Source: Gymnothorax reevesii (lineage: Eukaryota; Chordata; Actinopteri; Anguilliformes; Muraenidae). From it: 64,000 bases of DNA. A program made the position numbers and the translations under genes. Numbering within the stretch: the stretch's first letter is position 1; the number at the start of each line of letters is the position of its first letter. The DNA is taken from the NCBI GenBank assembly GCA_029721435.1, contig CM056574.1:78091001-78155000 (forward strand), written 5' to 3'. Positions 54,602 through 64,000 of the stretch are shown piece after piece. The notes beneath the pieces are model-generated. The model was not told the origin of the DNA, searched no databases, and was given only the letters and a program-made list of their open reading frames with translations.

Positions 54602-56757
54602 CACCTGTAAGACCCGACGTTGCAGAATTACAACATTTTTATTTTTTCCAAAAAAAGGTATTAATGTTTTTGATGTGATGATGTGGACACTGAGCCCCAA
54701 CCGACCAAACATGCCAAGACCCGTCATAGATATCGCTGGCAGAAAAAACATTACATCAGCCCTAATACGGATTTTTCTGGTCCAGCTCTCACCGAATAAG
54801 TGCCTTCCCTCCACACACCACTCGAATACTTCAGACAATTTGTGTCTGAAGACATGATTGAGTCACTCACAAGGAACACAAATGAGTACAGCTTTCAAGC
54901 AACCGGAAGATCCGTAAACACCAACAAAAAGGAAATGGAAAAAATGATGGGCATGTACCTGAAGATGGGCCTAGTACAAATGGCTGGAATGCGAATGTAC
55001 TGGGAGACAGACACACGGCACGCCCCTGTTGCTGATGTGATGCCACGCAACAGATTCCAGTCTCTGTTGACATTCTTGCATTTAGTCAACAACTTGACAG
55101 TGTCAGACACAGACAAAAGGGACAAACTCTGGAAAATCAGACTATGGCTTAATTCATTCAGAGAGATGTGCCTGCAGGTGGTACCAGAAGAGCACAACTC
55201 TGTGGATGAAATGATGATTCGAGGCAAGCCATACCCATGGGGCTTCAAAGTATGGGTGGGAGCTGGAACGTCTGGCATGATGTGTGACTTTGATGTGTAC
55301 CAAGGAAGCAACAACGGAATACGAGCCAAGTCTGAATTTGGTTTGTCAGGTGATATTGTGATGAAACTTGCTTCAACACTGCCAGAAGGTCAGAACTACA
55401 AAATCTATGCAGACAACTACTTCACCTCTGTTCCACTGATAGAGAAGCTCCTTGATCGTGGAATCCATTATGTGGGAACAGCCAGGCAGGTGCGCCTACC
55501 CAACTGTAACCTAGAAGACGACAATAGCTTGAAAAAGAAGGGGAGAGGAACCTTTGACCACAGAGTGGAGGTGAAACACAACATCTGTGCTGTCAAATGG
55601 TATGACAACAGAGCGGTCACACTTGTGTCATCCTTTGCTGGAACAGAACCAGTGCAGAAGATTCAACGCTGGGACAAAGCCAACAAGACCTACGTTGAAG
55701 TTGAAAGGCCGTACATAGTGGGTACCTACAACACATACATGGGAGGTGTGGATTTGTTGGACTCGTTTACAGCCAAATATAAGTTCCCCCTGAAATCCCG
55801 CCGCTGGTACATGTACATCTTCTGGCACACCATCACCCTCGCTGTGGTCAACGCCTGGCTCCTCTACAAGCGGGACTGCCAAGCTCTCAAGATCTCCAAG
55901 AAAGAGACACTGAACCTGAGACATTTCCAGGCAGAGCTAGCATCCTCTCTCATTCTGGTGGACACAGTCAAAACTCCAAAGAGGGGGCGACCATCTTCAG
56001 GCAGCCCAGAAAGACGGATGGTGACAACAGGCAGCCCTTCGAATGGACAGAAGAGACCATCCTCGGGTGATGGGAGTCCAAACAGCGTCCCACAGAAGAG
56101 GCCATGTGCACACCCGCCACTGGATGCACGCAAGGACCTCATTGGACATTTCCCAATGAAGACAAAGAGAGGGCGCTGCAGACATTGCTCTAAAGGGTAT
56201 ACCAACACACAATGCCGCAAGTGTGATGTTCGTCTGTGCTTTTCAGAGGACAGGGACTGTTTCTGGAACTATCACTGTAATTGATTACTGCACCACTCCC
56301 CAACCTACTACTCCTTATACCCCTTGTACATATTTCTATAGTGTACATATTTGCCTACATGCATGCGCGTGTTCCTGTTTTTATTTATTTGTTTTTAAAT
56401 AAAATATTTCATTCATAAAAATATGACTAATGTTGTTATTATTATTATTATTCATATTATATACTGTTCTGTGGCTAAGTAATAAGCAATCAAACATGCA
56501 AATGAACCCTTAGTGTTTTTTACTGAGGTACAAACATTTGTACCTTTCTGTTCAGACAATGAGTACAGATAGCCTACAGGAAATTCTGCTACCCATTTCA
56601 CCCAGCGTTGTAATATTACAACGTTCCCATAAAACCTTACAAAAACAAAAATTTTTTACAAACACTTCATTTTCATCATCAAAGGCCTCCTACAACACCA
56701 TCTAAGAGGTTGAATATTTTTTTTTTTTATGTTTTACTATGTCTGGGTCTTACAGGG
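54602..56757 (+). mobile_element. piggyBac transposon
   Basis: The right end reads GGGTCTTACAGGG followed by TTAA (56758-56761). Its complement, CCTGTAAGACCC, recurs at 54604-54615, which I take as the left end although the expected TTAA there reads TTAC. Both ends carry a subterminal palindrome (CGTTGCAGAATTACAAC at 54618-54634, CGTTGTAATATTACAACG at 56606-56623). A second TTAACCCTGT at 54106-54115 could be the true left tip if the LTR-like segment is an insertion. The transposase inside is almost intact. Confidence 0.8.
54677..56284 (+). CDS. piggyBac transposase with one in-frame stop near the start
   Basis: From 54800 (GTG) 494 residues are open, including TPLEYFRQFVSEDM, then the catalytic acids Asp136 (SVDEMM), Asp205 (YADNYFTS) and Asp318 (GGVDLLD). 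A C-terminal cysteine-rich domain (CRHCSKGYTNTQCRKC, then CFWNYHC) ends the protein. The same frame is also open upstream from 54674 (DDVDTEPQPTKHAKTRHRYR, then SPNTDFSGPALTE) until TAA at 54797-54799, so one stop separates an N-terminal piece from the catalytic part. piggyBac transposase excises and inserts at TTAA without scars. No ATG is seen at the right place. Host domestication is less likely because ends and TTAA are present. Confidence 0.88.
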
Positions 56758-56761
56758 TTAA

Positions 56762-57590
56762 TCAATTTAAACCAAAATCTCAGAATCTATGCAACCACTT
56801 TTAAGATATTGGACATCAAAGTTGAAAAAAAACAATAATTTTGGCCCAAAAATTCTCCAACCCAAAAACAAAAAATGGCCTAGCCATTTTATTGGTCCAA
56901 TGCATCATCCCACCAAATTTCATCAAAATCTATGGAGCAGTTTTCAAAATCCAGCTGCTAACGTATGGATGATGGACGGACGCAAACTGACAACAATAGC
57001 TCACAGCCCATTTGCCGCTGTGCTTAAAATAGGATCAAGGGTCTTGTAGTTTCCTGGTGGGCAATCTTACTGTGATGATACAAGTTATGAAATTTCATGT
57101 GAAGTTTGACCCTTGACTTGGAAAGTCAAGTTTAAGGTCAAAAAATGACAGTTCAATTTATGACCATAACCATAAATTGTTTATGACCATCTATATGTCT
57201 CCAATACAATCCCAAATTCTGCGGCAGTTTTGGTGATACAAGTAATTAGAAATACAAGTTATGGTCACCAAATTAAATTCATATACGATTTTCTATATTC
57301 CTCAACAAACCTAGGCTCTATCTGTGGCCGTCTTGATGGTGTAATCTGTCAAGTCAGTCCATCAAAAGTCATAGAAGGTCAAGCTGAATGGTGCCAAATG
57401 AAAATTCATTTGTGACTTCATTTGTGTACCTAATACAACAAACCAAGGCCCTATCTGTGACCATATTAGTCATATTTGTCATTGAATTTTTGCAAGGTCA
57501 AAATGAAGGTCACTACATGAAAGTTCAAATATAACTTTCAATGTGTCTAAAATACACAACTTGGCTATCTGTGGCAGTTTTGGTGATATG
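56762..57590. other. No gene; old repeat with recurring AAGGTCA-type phrases
   Basis: Phrases such as TTTGGTGATA, CAAGTTATG, AAGGTCAAAATGAAGGTCAC and CCTATCTGTG recur at loose intervals, like a decayed tandem array. The text continues right of the hAT element (58963 onward), showing that element to be an insertion. Confidence 0.4.
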
Positions 57591-57799
57591 TAGGGCCCTA
57601 TGATTTCCGCGATCACAGAATGGCCGACGAAATCGCAGAGTTGGCCAATTAAAACGGAATCTATTGCTAAACGTGGAATTTCGCGGAAATCGGCATAATT
57701 TGACTGAAATGCTGTTCGTAAAGCCACGTTTCCACCGAACGCTAAACAAAATATTTGCGCGTCCAGATTACGTTCAAAGTCAATGTAAAGAAGAAAATA

Positions 57800-57955
57800 T
57801 GAGCAGTCTTCGTCAAATTCACCTGCCCTGAGTGTTCGAGCTACACTCTCTTCGGTGCTACAGAAGATCTGTGGGAAGAAATTTTTCGTTGTTGTAGACG
57901 AGACCACTGATGCTAGGGATTGCAGGGTCCTAAACATTGTCATTTGCCATCTTAT
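57800..57955 (+). pseudogene. hAT transposase core fragment
   Basis: One frame reads LSVRATLSSVLQKICGKKFF followed by VVVDETTDARDCRVLNIVIC, the DETTD motif with the first catalytic Asp of hAT transposases. The rest of the protein is missing. It fits the hAT-like ends of the surrounding element. Confidence 0.7.
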
Positions 57956-58059
57956 GTAAACTTAACAACTTAAATAACCATTAAATAGCCTACAATATTT
58001 CTTTTCACAGCCTACTTACATCCCCCAGTGGTGAAATAATAAATAATGAGTCTTTGTGT

Positions 58060-58460
58060 CAGTTTGTTCATGTTGTTCATGAACATGTTTACCAGGGAGG
58101 CTGAGGAGTGTGATGCCCCTATAGTTGGAGCACACCCTCTGGTTCCCCTTCTTAAATAGAGGGATGACCACCCCCGTCTGCCAGTCCAGAGGTACTGTCC
58201 CCAACTGCCACACGATGTTGCAGAGGCGTGTCAACCAAGACACCCCTCCAACATCCAGGGACTTGAGGTACTCAGGGCGGATCTCATCCACCCCCAGTGC
58301 CTTGTCACCGAGGAGCTTTCAAACTACCTCAGTGACTTCAGCCTGAGTGATGGATGAATCAGCCTTTGAGTCCCCAGCCTCTGCTTCCTCTACAGAAGGC
58401 GTGTCAGTGGGATTGAGGAGATCCTTGAAGTATTCCTTCCAGGGATTGGGTCAGTGGGGC
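58060..58460 (-). pseudogene. Non-LTR retrotransposon RT fragment
   Basis: On the minus strand: VDEIRPEYLKSLDVGGVSWL, TRLCNIVWQLGTVPLDWQTG, VVIPLFKKGNQRVCSNYRGI and TLLSLPGK. This is the first part of an RT domain of an RTE- or L2-like fish LINE (clade uncertain). The catalytic YADD region is not present. The following text to 58900 (GC-rich, CATTGGCCCCTTCTGAACCC) belongs to the same or a neighbouring repeat. Confidence 0.75.
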
Positions 58461-58962
58461 CTCCGCCTACGACTGCCACCTAAGACACATTGCATTGGCC
58501 CCTTCTGAACCCTCCCGCAGGTGATAGGCCTACGGGAAGGCAGGAAGGCGGGCCCACGTCGCTTGTTCAGGCTGGGCCCGGCCGCATCCTGTGGGTGGAG
58601 ACCCGACCACCAGGCGCTCGCCTGCCAGCCCCAACCCCGGGCCTGGCTCCACAGTGGGGTCCCAGTGACGCCAATCTGGGCGACGCATATGTCCTTGTTG
58701 TGATTTTATTCATTAGGGGCTTTGGCACCACTCTTAGTCTGACCCGTCACCTTGGACCTGCTTGCCCTGGAAGACCCTACCAGGGGCAATTAGCCCCAGA
58801 CAACATTGCTCTTAGGATCATCCAGGTACTCAAACCCCTCCACCACAATAAGGTGGCGACTCAAGGAAGGGAATTTCCAAAAAATTAACACATAAAAAAC
58901 GGAATTTGGGAAAAAATAAAATGGAATATGGAAAAAAATAAAACGGATTTCATAGGGCCCTA

Positions 58963-60664
58963 GATATGAGTCATTGTAATTTCACTTTGTGAAGTGTGAC
59001 ATTCAAAGGTCACTGACAGTCAAATGAAGGTTATCAAATTATTTCTTACAGTGCCGTGAAAAAAAAATTTTCCCCATTCCTGATTTCTTGTTTTTTGCAT
59101 ATTTGTCACACTTAAATGTTTCAGATCATCAAACTAATTTTAAGAGCCATATTCTGAGAGAATGGCACTTTTGAAACACTTAGTGGAGTTGACATCTCAG
59201 AATTGCATGAAAGGTGGTGTTGCGTCGTATGGAAAAATTACCCATGAGGGCTTTTGATGCCTTACCATATTTACTGTGTGGAGAAATGTATGGGGGCCTA
59301 GAAAATGCATTTGTTTTTTGTACCATATGTGCTAGGACAGATGTGGGCCAAATTTAGACGAGCACCCCCCATAAACCAACATATGGGGCTAAATCCATGA
59401 ATAATTCCCAATTATCACAATGCTAGTTCTTAAATTGTAAACTGTTATTGTTGCTGCAATCCCAAGTAACAATTTGACACCAAACATGGCTTAATTGCTT
59501 TGAAAATATCAGACCCAGGAGAAATTGGAGCTGTAAAAAGTATAATTTTGCTGCATTTTCCTCACAAATTGAAAGTTTAACATTAAAATTAATATAGTTC
59601 CCAAGGTGATCCACCCTAAGTATTTGGTAAAAAGTAGGTGCACTATGTCAAAATCGTTTGCACAAAGTTTCAAGAAATTCACCGGTAACAATGTAGTAGG
59701 ATGGCTGCATGTACACCACCCTTGGAAAATATAGAAATTCTAAAAAGCCATCTTGTGGCAAAGGCAAACTAGATCATGAAAACAGTGAAGAGGTAGGTCA
59801 CAGTGGATCCAGTATTTGTCATTTAGGGCCTTTACCATCATAGGAATAATTTTAAAAAGCAGAGATTATGTCTGGATCTCTTCTGGATCAGATCTGCGTT
59901 GAAAAGATCTAGCATGTATCATGTGTATTGCATGTTATAAAGATGAAAGATTTATGGTCAGCAACATGTTGTGGTTCAATTAGTTAAATATCTTATCTTA
60001 AGTCTAAGCTACTAATTATTCGTTTCTTTTCATTTGTTGAGAGCTTGTCGAAATGTTTATGAGTAAGGCTGAATGTCTTTTGTTTGAGACCTGAAATAAC
60101 CCAGGTAGTATAATACACTTGCAACATGCGCTCACATACCATTTGTTCTTTTTCCTGTAGGGCACGCGTAATAATAGTCTGAAATAGGGTCATAAAATAG
60201 AGTAACATCAAACTCAATCCATATGTTGTACTTAGTTTGACTCCTGTGACGTGAATGTATCTGACAACATATAAGGTTATTAAGGTGTTTGTACACCCAA
60301 ACTTCATAATCTCCCTCATCATTACAGTGTTCAGCTATTTATCCTGGTGCCTGTTTGATCTGATAACATCAACATGCCAAAGTTTGTAATTATTCCAGAG
60401 AAAGTTCAAAAAATTCGACATCTACACTTTCCGAGGATGGTGTATATACAGCCGTCCGACTACATACTTACTGGTGAAAGAACTACAAATAGGGTTTTTT
60501 GAGGATGGCAGTATGAGCTAAATAAGGACCATGTTTGGGCTTTGAATGATCAGGAGTACTCTAGGGGAGTCCAAAATCAAAATATAACCTTGGAAATATA
60601 GCATCCTAGGTCCCCTTTAAGTAGTTACAGAAATAAATTTTAAGGTTTCATACAGAAGTAAGTG
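58963..60664. other. No gene; short copy of a dispersed repeat at 59068-59143
   Basis: 59068-59143 repeats the text of 21925-21996 (CCTGATTTCTTG, TTTGCATATTTGTCACA, CAGATCATCAAACTAATTTT). The remainder has no motif-bearing frame. Confidence 0.45.
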
Positions 60665-62044
60665 TAAGGTCCTCTAAAACAATACTGTGTACTGTGTATT
60701 TTACAAAACTCCATTTACCATAATGCTTTGTGTTTGGGAATATTTTCACTGTTCTGATGTGACAAACTGTATTAGCTAATCAGATGTATTTCTTCTGTTT
60801 TTATTTGAATTTTATAATCCACCAATAATAATTAGTACATGTTTTATGCTCGTGCTGATTACCGGAGACCGTTGAGACATAGCTTGGTACGTTGGCCGTT
60901 TTTGTTTTGGAGCGGAGACAGCGACAGAGCCTGGTGTGATTCGACGGTTAAGCTTGTTTTTTTTTCCTTGAAGTTTCTTATAACCTCGCTAAATATTAGC
61001 GATAGGGTTACGGAGAACCGTAAGATGAACCTTGTGGGCTGTTGAAGACCTGGGACTGGCGGCGTGAGTGCTCCGCGTTGGAGGAGGACTCGGTACTGGA
61101 CCAACAGGGGTCGTAGTGGCACCGCCAAGCTGCGTGTACCGCTAGGCGAGCCAGAGCAGATTGCGATCTGTTAATCCCCCCCCCTCCGTGCAGTTAGTCT
61201 GGAGACTGGTAGAAAGACACAGCCATAAGCTTCAGGACTGAGTGGGAAGACTGGTCGTGAGTTACGCACCACACATTTTGCTGCGAGCGAGTCGAATCAA
61301 GGGCACTGTCGCGGTTGCTACTTTGCCTACGGCTCAGAGAGCTGTGGATCCTTGACGGAGCTAACGTTTGCTCAAAAGCTGACGTAACCTTTGTGCACCA
61401 ACATACGGGCCCCAACTGTGCGCTGTGTTTTGTTTTTTTTTAGATCTTTGTTAATTATAAATCGCTTTACTTGTTATTCATACGGGAAATCACTTAATGT
61501 GTTGTATATTAAATGTTTTCACTTTCATGGTTACATATCAATAATATTTCCTATTATTATTATTATTTCTTATTAATAAATATAATCATTATTACTTAAT
61601 TCTATCTGGGGTGTTGGCAGCTCATTTTTTTCCACCTGGCTAACGGTATTGCCATGAAGAGTGCTATTTAGGTAGCTTAATGAGTGTATTGTAATTGAAT
61701 ACACTACAGTTACATAGCTAGAGCATTCATTATAATAGATTGAACATAATGTATTTGAATTCTGGGGAGATACATCCTGCACTGGCTTGAGGGTAAGTGT
61801 AGTTTTTCCACAGTGGAGGCACCGCGCTACTAAATTTGTAATCATTTATAAGTATTCATATTCCTATTTACTACTACTACACAGTTATTCAATTACGCTT
61901 GTGGTATAAGGAATCTCAGCCAGCTCACCATTCCACCGCTGAGAACTTCGGATCCTGTTGCGCCATTATTTATTGTGATTTAGGGTAACTATAAGTAGCC
62001 TGTACTGTGCTGGGTGATTAACACCCGTCCAAAAAGGGGTTACA
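60665..62044 (+). repeat. 5' LTR of a second Ty3-type element, left edge uncertain
   Basis: The right edge is fixed by GGTTACA at 62038-62044, three bases before a tRNA-Thr-type primer site. A candidate left edge is TGTAAGGTC at 60665, which mirrors the TTACA end. AATAAA-like strings lie near 61573. The partner LTR is outside the window, so the length (about 1.4 kb) is a guess. A second primer-site-like string (TGGAGGCACCGC) occurs near 61815. Confidence 0.5.
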
Positions 62045-62047
62045 TTT

Positions 62048-62066
62048 TGGAGGCACCGCTGGGATT
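62048..62066 (+). other. Primer-binding site, tRNA-Thr type
   Basis: TGGAGGCACCGCTGGGATT is the complement of the 3' end of tRNA-Thr(AGT), AATCCCAGCGGTGCCTCCA (from memory of tRNA sequences). It lies 3 nt after the LTR end and 95 nt before the gag start. Confidence 0.85.
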
Positions 62067-62161
62067 TTCCTGTTTACCAGAACGAGTAGGTAGCTGTGTT
62101 TTGCTTAGTGTTTGTCTTGTTTTAGCCCAAGTTTTTGCTGTTTTGCTGTGCACCTTTTAAC

Positions 62162-63643
62162 ATGGACCTTAGTCAGGCTGTTGAGTGGAGCCGTGAGGAG
62201 AATGTTGATTTGTCTCATGCAGCTGTTCTTAGCAGAGTGCCACCGGAGGCTAGTGATGATGTGGTTACCCATGTGCTCAGTACAGTCAAGGTTCTGGGTA
62301 GGACCCAGATCCGTGGTCGCCGTGGTGACAAAACTGGTAGGCACCTGTACATTTTAGTGGAGTCTTCTGCTGAGTTGGATCAGAGCTCTGTCCCTCCTGA
62401 AGTGGGAATTGCAGGTGAGGCAGGTCCATGGGCTGTTCATGTAGTGAGTAGCTTGCTGCCTGCTAGTCCTGCTCCTGAAGGGAATGATTTTGAAGCTAAG
62501 CTGTTGGCATTGTTGCAGAAGGAGGGTAAGTCCATGGGTGATGTAAAGGCAGCTGTTCTGGGCCCTCAACCTCCTAAGCCTGATGTCAGCATTGATCTTG
62601 TGAATGCCATAGGTCAGCTCGTAGACCGCTGTAATCAGGCATCTGTTGATGCACCTGGCTATAGAAAACTGAGGCTGTTTTCTGGATTACGACCTGTTCC
62701 TCCTGGTGAGGAAGAGTATGAGGTGTGGATGGAGCAGGCTATTCAGATGGTTACTGAGTGGCAGTGCACTGATGCTGTGAAGCGGCAACGCATTGTTGAG
62801 AGTTTGCGTGGGCCTGCTGCGGATATTATTAGATTTTTGAAAGTCAGTAACCCGTCTGCCTTAGCTTCTGATTATGTAGCGGCTCTTGACATTACTTATG
62901 GGTCCACAGAGTGTGGAGCAGACCTTATGGCTTCGTTTCGCTATACTTTTCAAGAGGATGGAGAGAAACTGTCTGCTTTCTTGTACCGCTTGGACAAGCT
63001 TCTTCATCGCGCTCTTTTGAGAGGAGGGATTGATGCTGCAGGTCTGAATCGTGCACGCCTGGAGCAGCTCTTCAAGGGTGCTCTCACCAATGACCTTGTG
63101 GCTTTGCGTGTGCGTGTGATGCACACTTTGCAAAATCCGCCTTCTTTTTCGCAGCTAATGCGAGCAGTGAGAGAGGAAGAGCACTGGGTAAGTGCTAGAG
63201 AGAGTGCAAAGGTTTCTGCGGCCATTTCCACTGTTCGCCAGGTCCCTGTGACAGCTGCTGTCACTCTTTCCCATGAGCCTGTTACTTCAATAATGTCTGA
63301 TGTGGACAGTCTGAGGAAAGAGGTTAAGGAGCTGACGTCTTTAGTAACTAGAATGTTGACTGCTACTACAGCGTCTTCTGCTACTCCACCAGTCTCACAG
63401 TGTGGCTCAAGCCAGGGCACAGGAACCACTGCTCCAGCTGCCCCCACAAGGGCTGTTTCTTCTGCTTCTTCAAACTTGCCGAAGTCTATGGCAGCCTCTC
63501 CTGTTCCTGCCATTTTCTGTTATAAGTGTGGAGAAGACGGCCACACCAAGCGAGAGTGCACACGTCCTGAGAACTTGAGATTAGTGAATCAGAAGCTGCT
63601 TAAGAGGGTCACGCAGCAGGGAAACTTCCCCGGAGCTCAGTGA
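62162..63643 (+). CDS. Gag of a Ty3-type element, PNMA-like
   Basis: 493 residues from ATG 62162 (context AACATGG). The N-terminal part (VLSTVKVLGRTQIRGRRGD) resembles the start of PNMA family proteins. The middle (RLFSGLRPVPPGEEEYEVWM, then VESLRGPAADIIRFL, then YGSTECGADLMASFRYTFQ) is capsid-like and matches PNMA/Ty3 capsid order. A zinc knuckle CYKCGEDGHTKREC (C453, C456, H461, C466) follows a Ser/Thr/Ala-rich linker. Gag would assemble the particle and package RNA. Near the end it has a slippery site for -1 frameshifting into pol. It is fully open. PNMA genes themselves descend from such gags, so a domesticated gene must be considered; the LTR end, primer site and protease frame favour a retroelement. 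Confidence 0.88.
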   Translation: MDLSQAVEWSREENVDLSHAAVLSRVPPEASDDVVTHVLSTVKVLGRTQIRGRRGDKTGRHLYILVESSAELDQSSVPPEVGIAGEAGPWAVHVVSSLLPASPAPEGNDFEAKLLALLQKEGKSMGDVKAAVLGPQPPKPDVSIDLVNAIGQLVDRCNQASVDAPGYRKLRLFSGLRPVPPGEEEYEVWMEQAIQMVTEWQCTDAVKRQRIVESLRGPAADIIRFLKVSNPSALASDYVAALDITYGSTECGADLMASFRYTFQEDGEKLSAFLYRLDKLLHRALLRGGIDAAGLNRARLEQLFKGALTNDLVALRVRVMHTLQNPPSFSQLMRAVREEEHWVSARESAKVSAAISTVRQVPVTAAVTLSHEPVTSIMSDVDSLRKEVKELTSLVTRMLTATTASSATPPVSQCGSSQGTGTTAPAAPTRAVSSASSNLPKSMAASPVPAIFCYKCGEDGHTKRECTRPENLRLVNQKLLKRVTQQGNFPGAQ

Positions 63644-63681
63644 AGGAACGGCACAGAGCTCCATCACATAAGACGCGTTCC
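63619..63681 (+). promoter_or_regulatory. -1 ribosomal frameshift signal with predicted H-type pseudoknot
   Basis: GGGAAAC at 63619-63625 is in the correct phase (G GGA AAC in the gag frame), 15 nt before the gag stop. Spacer: 6 nt. Stem 1: GGAGCTC (63632-63638) with GAGCTCC (63656-63662), 7 bp perfect. Stem 2: loop GGAACG (63645-63650) with CGTTCC (63676-63681), 6 bp perfect. Loop sizes (6, 5 and 13 nt) are compatible with an H-type pseudoknot. The -1 frame is pol. Confidence 0.85.
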
Positions 63682-64000
63682 GCTCATTGCTCTCCTCCAA
63701 TCAAAGTCAGCCAATCACAATTACCATCTGGGTTAGTGGGGCCCTCGGCTGAGGTGCCCGTGCAGATAGAGGGCATTTATGCTAAAGCTTTGCTCGATAG
63801 TGGTTCTCAGGTCACCATCTTGTATCGTAGCTTTTACAATACATACTTGAAGCACCTGCCACTGCAGCCAGTGGAAAGTCTCGAAATATGGGGTTTGAGC
63901 TCTCACAAATACCCATATGATGGATATTTGGCTCTCAGGTTGGAGTTCACTGAAGCTGTCACAGGTGTGTCTCAGGTAGTGGACGCTTTAGCTCTTGTGT
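63625..64000 (+). CDS. Pol (protease start), continues beyond the window
   Basis: After the slip at 63619-63625 the -1 frame is open to the window end (125 codons). It begins LPRSSVKERHRAPSHK and soon shows a retropepsin motif, GIYAKALLDSGSQVTILYRS, with Asp-Ser-Gly as active site at about 63790-63798. RT, RNase H and integrase are expected further right. It has no start codon of its own near the beginning, which fits production as a Gag-Pol fusion. Confidence 0.85.

Larger units (their letters stand above)
57591..58962. mobile_element. Composite hAT-like element
   Basis: The ends TAGGGCCCTATG (57591-57602) and CATAGGGCCCTA (58951-58962) are a perfect 12-bp inverted pair. GATATG lies directly outside both ends (57585-57590 and 58963-58968). 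The inside holds a hAT transposase piece on the plus strand, half of a hairpin MITE (57721-57792), a LINE fragment on the minus strand and a GC-rich repeat. Confidence 0.75.

Noticed and set aside
58490..58888. 132-residue frame in a GC-rich block
   Set aside because: The block reads as a non-coding part of a LINE-associated repeat; the proline-rich peptide has no motif.
60839..61128. Small frames on both strands in the LTR region
   Set aside because: Opposite-strand shadows in a GC-richer part; no start context or motif supports either.
62162..63643. Domesticated PNMA host gene
   Set aside because: An LTR end, a primer site 95 nt upstream and an in-phase -1 protease frame show a retroelement; a host gene would not need them.
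1..64000. CRISPR array, bacterial operon, phage or plasmid origin
   Set aside because: No regularly spaced short repeats, no Shine-Dalgarno-led gene runs, and clear eukaryotic transposon and splice signals throughout.

Overview
The window looks like chromosomal DNA of a teleost (ray-finned) fish. It is AT-rich and gene-poor, and it is dominated by transposable elements (TEs) of families typical of fish genomes: DIRS-like YR retrotransposons, Ty3/Gypsy, an old retroviral LTR, L1-like and CR1/L2-like LINEs, Tc1/mariner, hAT, PIF/Harbinger, piggyBac and several MITE families. There are no bacterial operons, ribosome binding sites, CRISPR arrays, tRNAs or rRNAs. I found no host gene I could name; one proline-rich minus-strand exon candidate (49810-50089) is the only plausible non-TE coding piece.

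Layout: 1-5817 is a nearly complete DIRS-like element cut at its left end by the window edge, with a gag-like frame and an RT-RNase H-tyrosine recombinase frame. 5818-12551 holds fragments: a Tc1 tail, an L1 tail, a THAP-domain remnant and a MITE. 12552-18897 is a young Ty3/Gypsy insertion on the minus strand (LTR pair, GCGT duplication, tRNA-Ile-type primer site) with one frameshift in pol. 19062-22290 has a 151-bp satellite, a hAT-type element carrying two transposase exons, and a hAT C-terminal remnant. 24606-28026 is an L1-like LINE inserted into the tip of a 1-kb MITE. 30105-36231 holds Tc1 copies and inverted repeats. 36661-39809 is a PIF/Harbinger element containing a retroviral LTR plus tRNA-Pro primer site. 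39955-43715 is a nest four levels deep. 43754-49331 has two more Tc1 copies, one inside a TIR element. 50674-58962 holds a hAT MITE, a piggyBac with an almost open transposase, and a composite hAT element. 60665 to the window end is the 5' part of a second Ty3-type element.

The most functional-looking signal is at that right end. A PNMA-like gag ends in a canonical GGGAAAC slippery heptamer, followed after 6 nt by a stem-loop that can fold into an H-type pseudoknot, with the protease/pol frame open in -1. Other points of interest are a single in-frame TGA between the DIRS gag and a pol frame that has no upstream ATG, a chimeric reading frame that starts at an LTR/primer-site boundary and runs into Harbinger transposase, and target-site duplications good enough to order several insertions in time. 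All family names come from reading motifs and ends by eye; no database search was possible.
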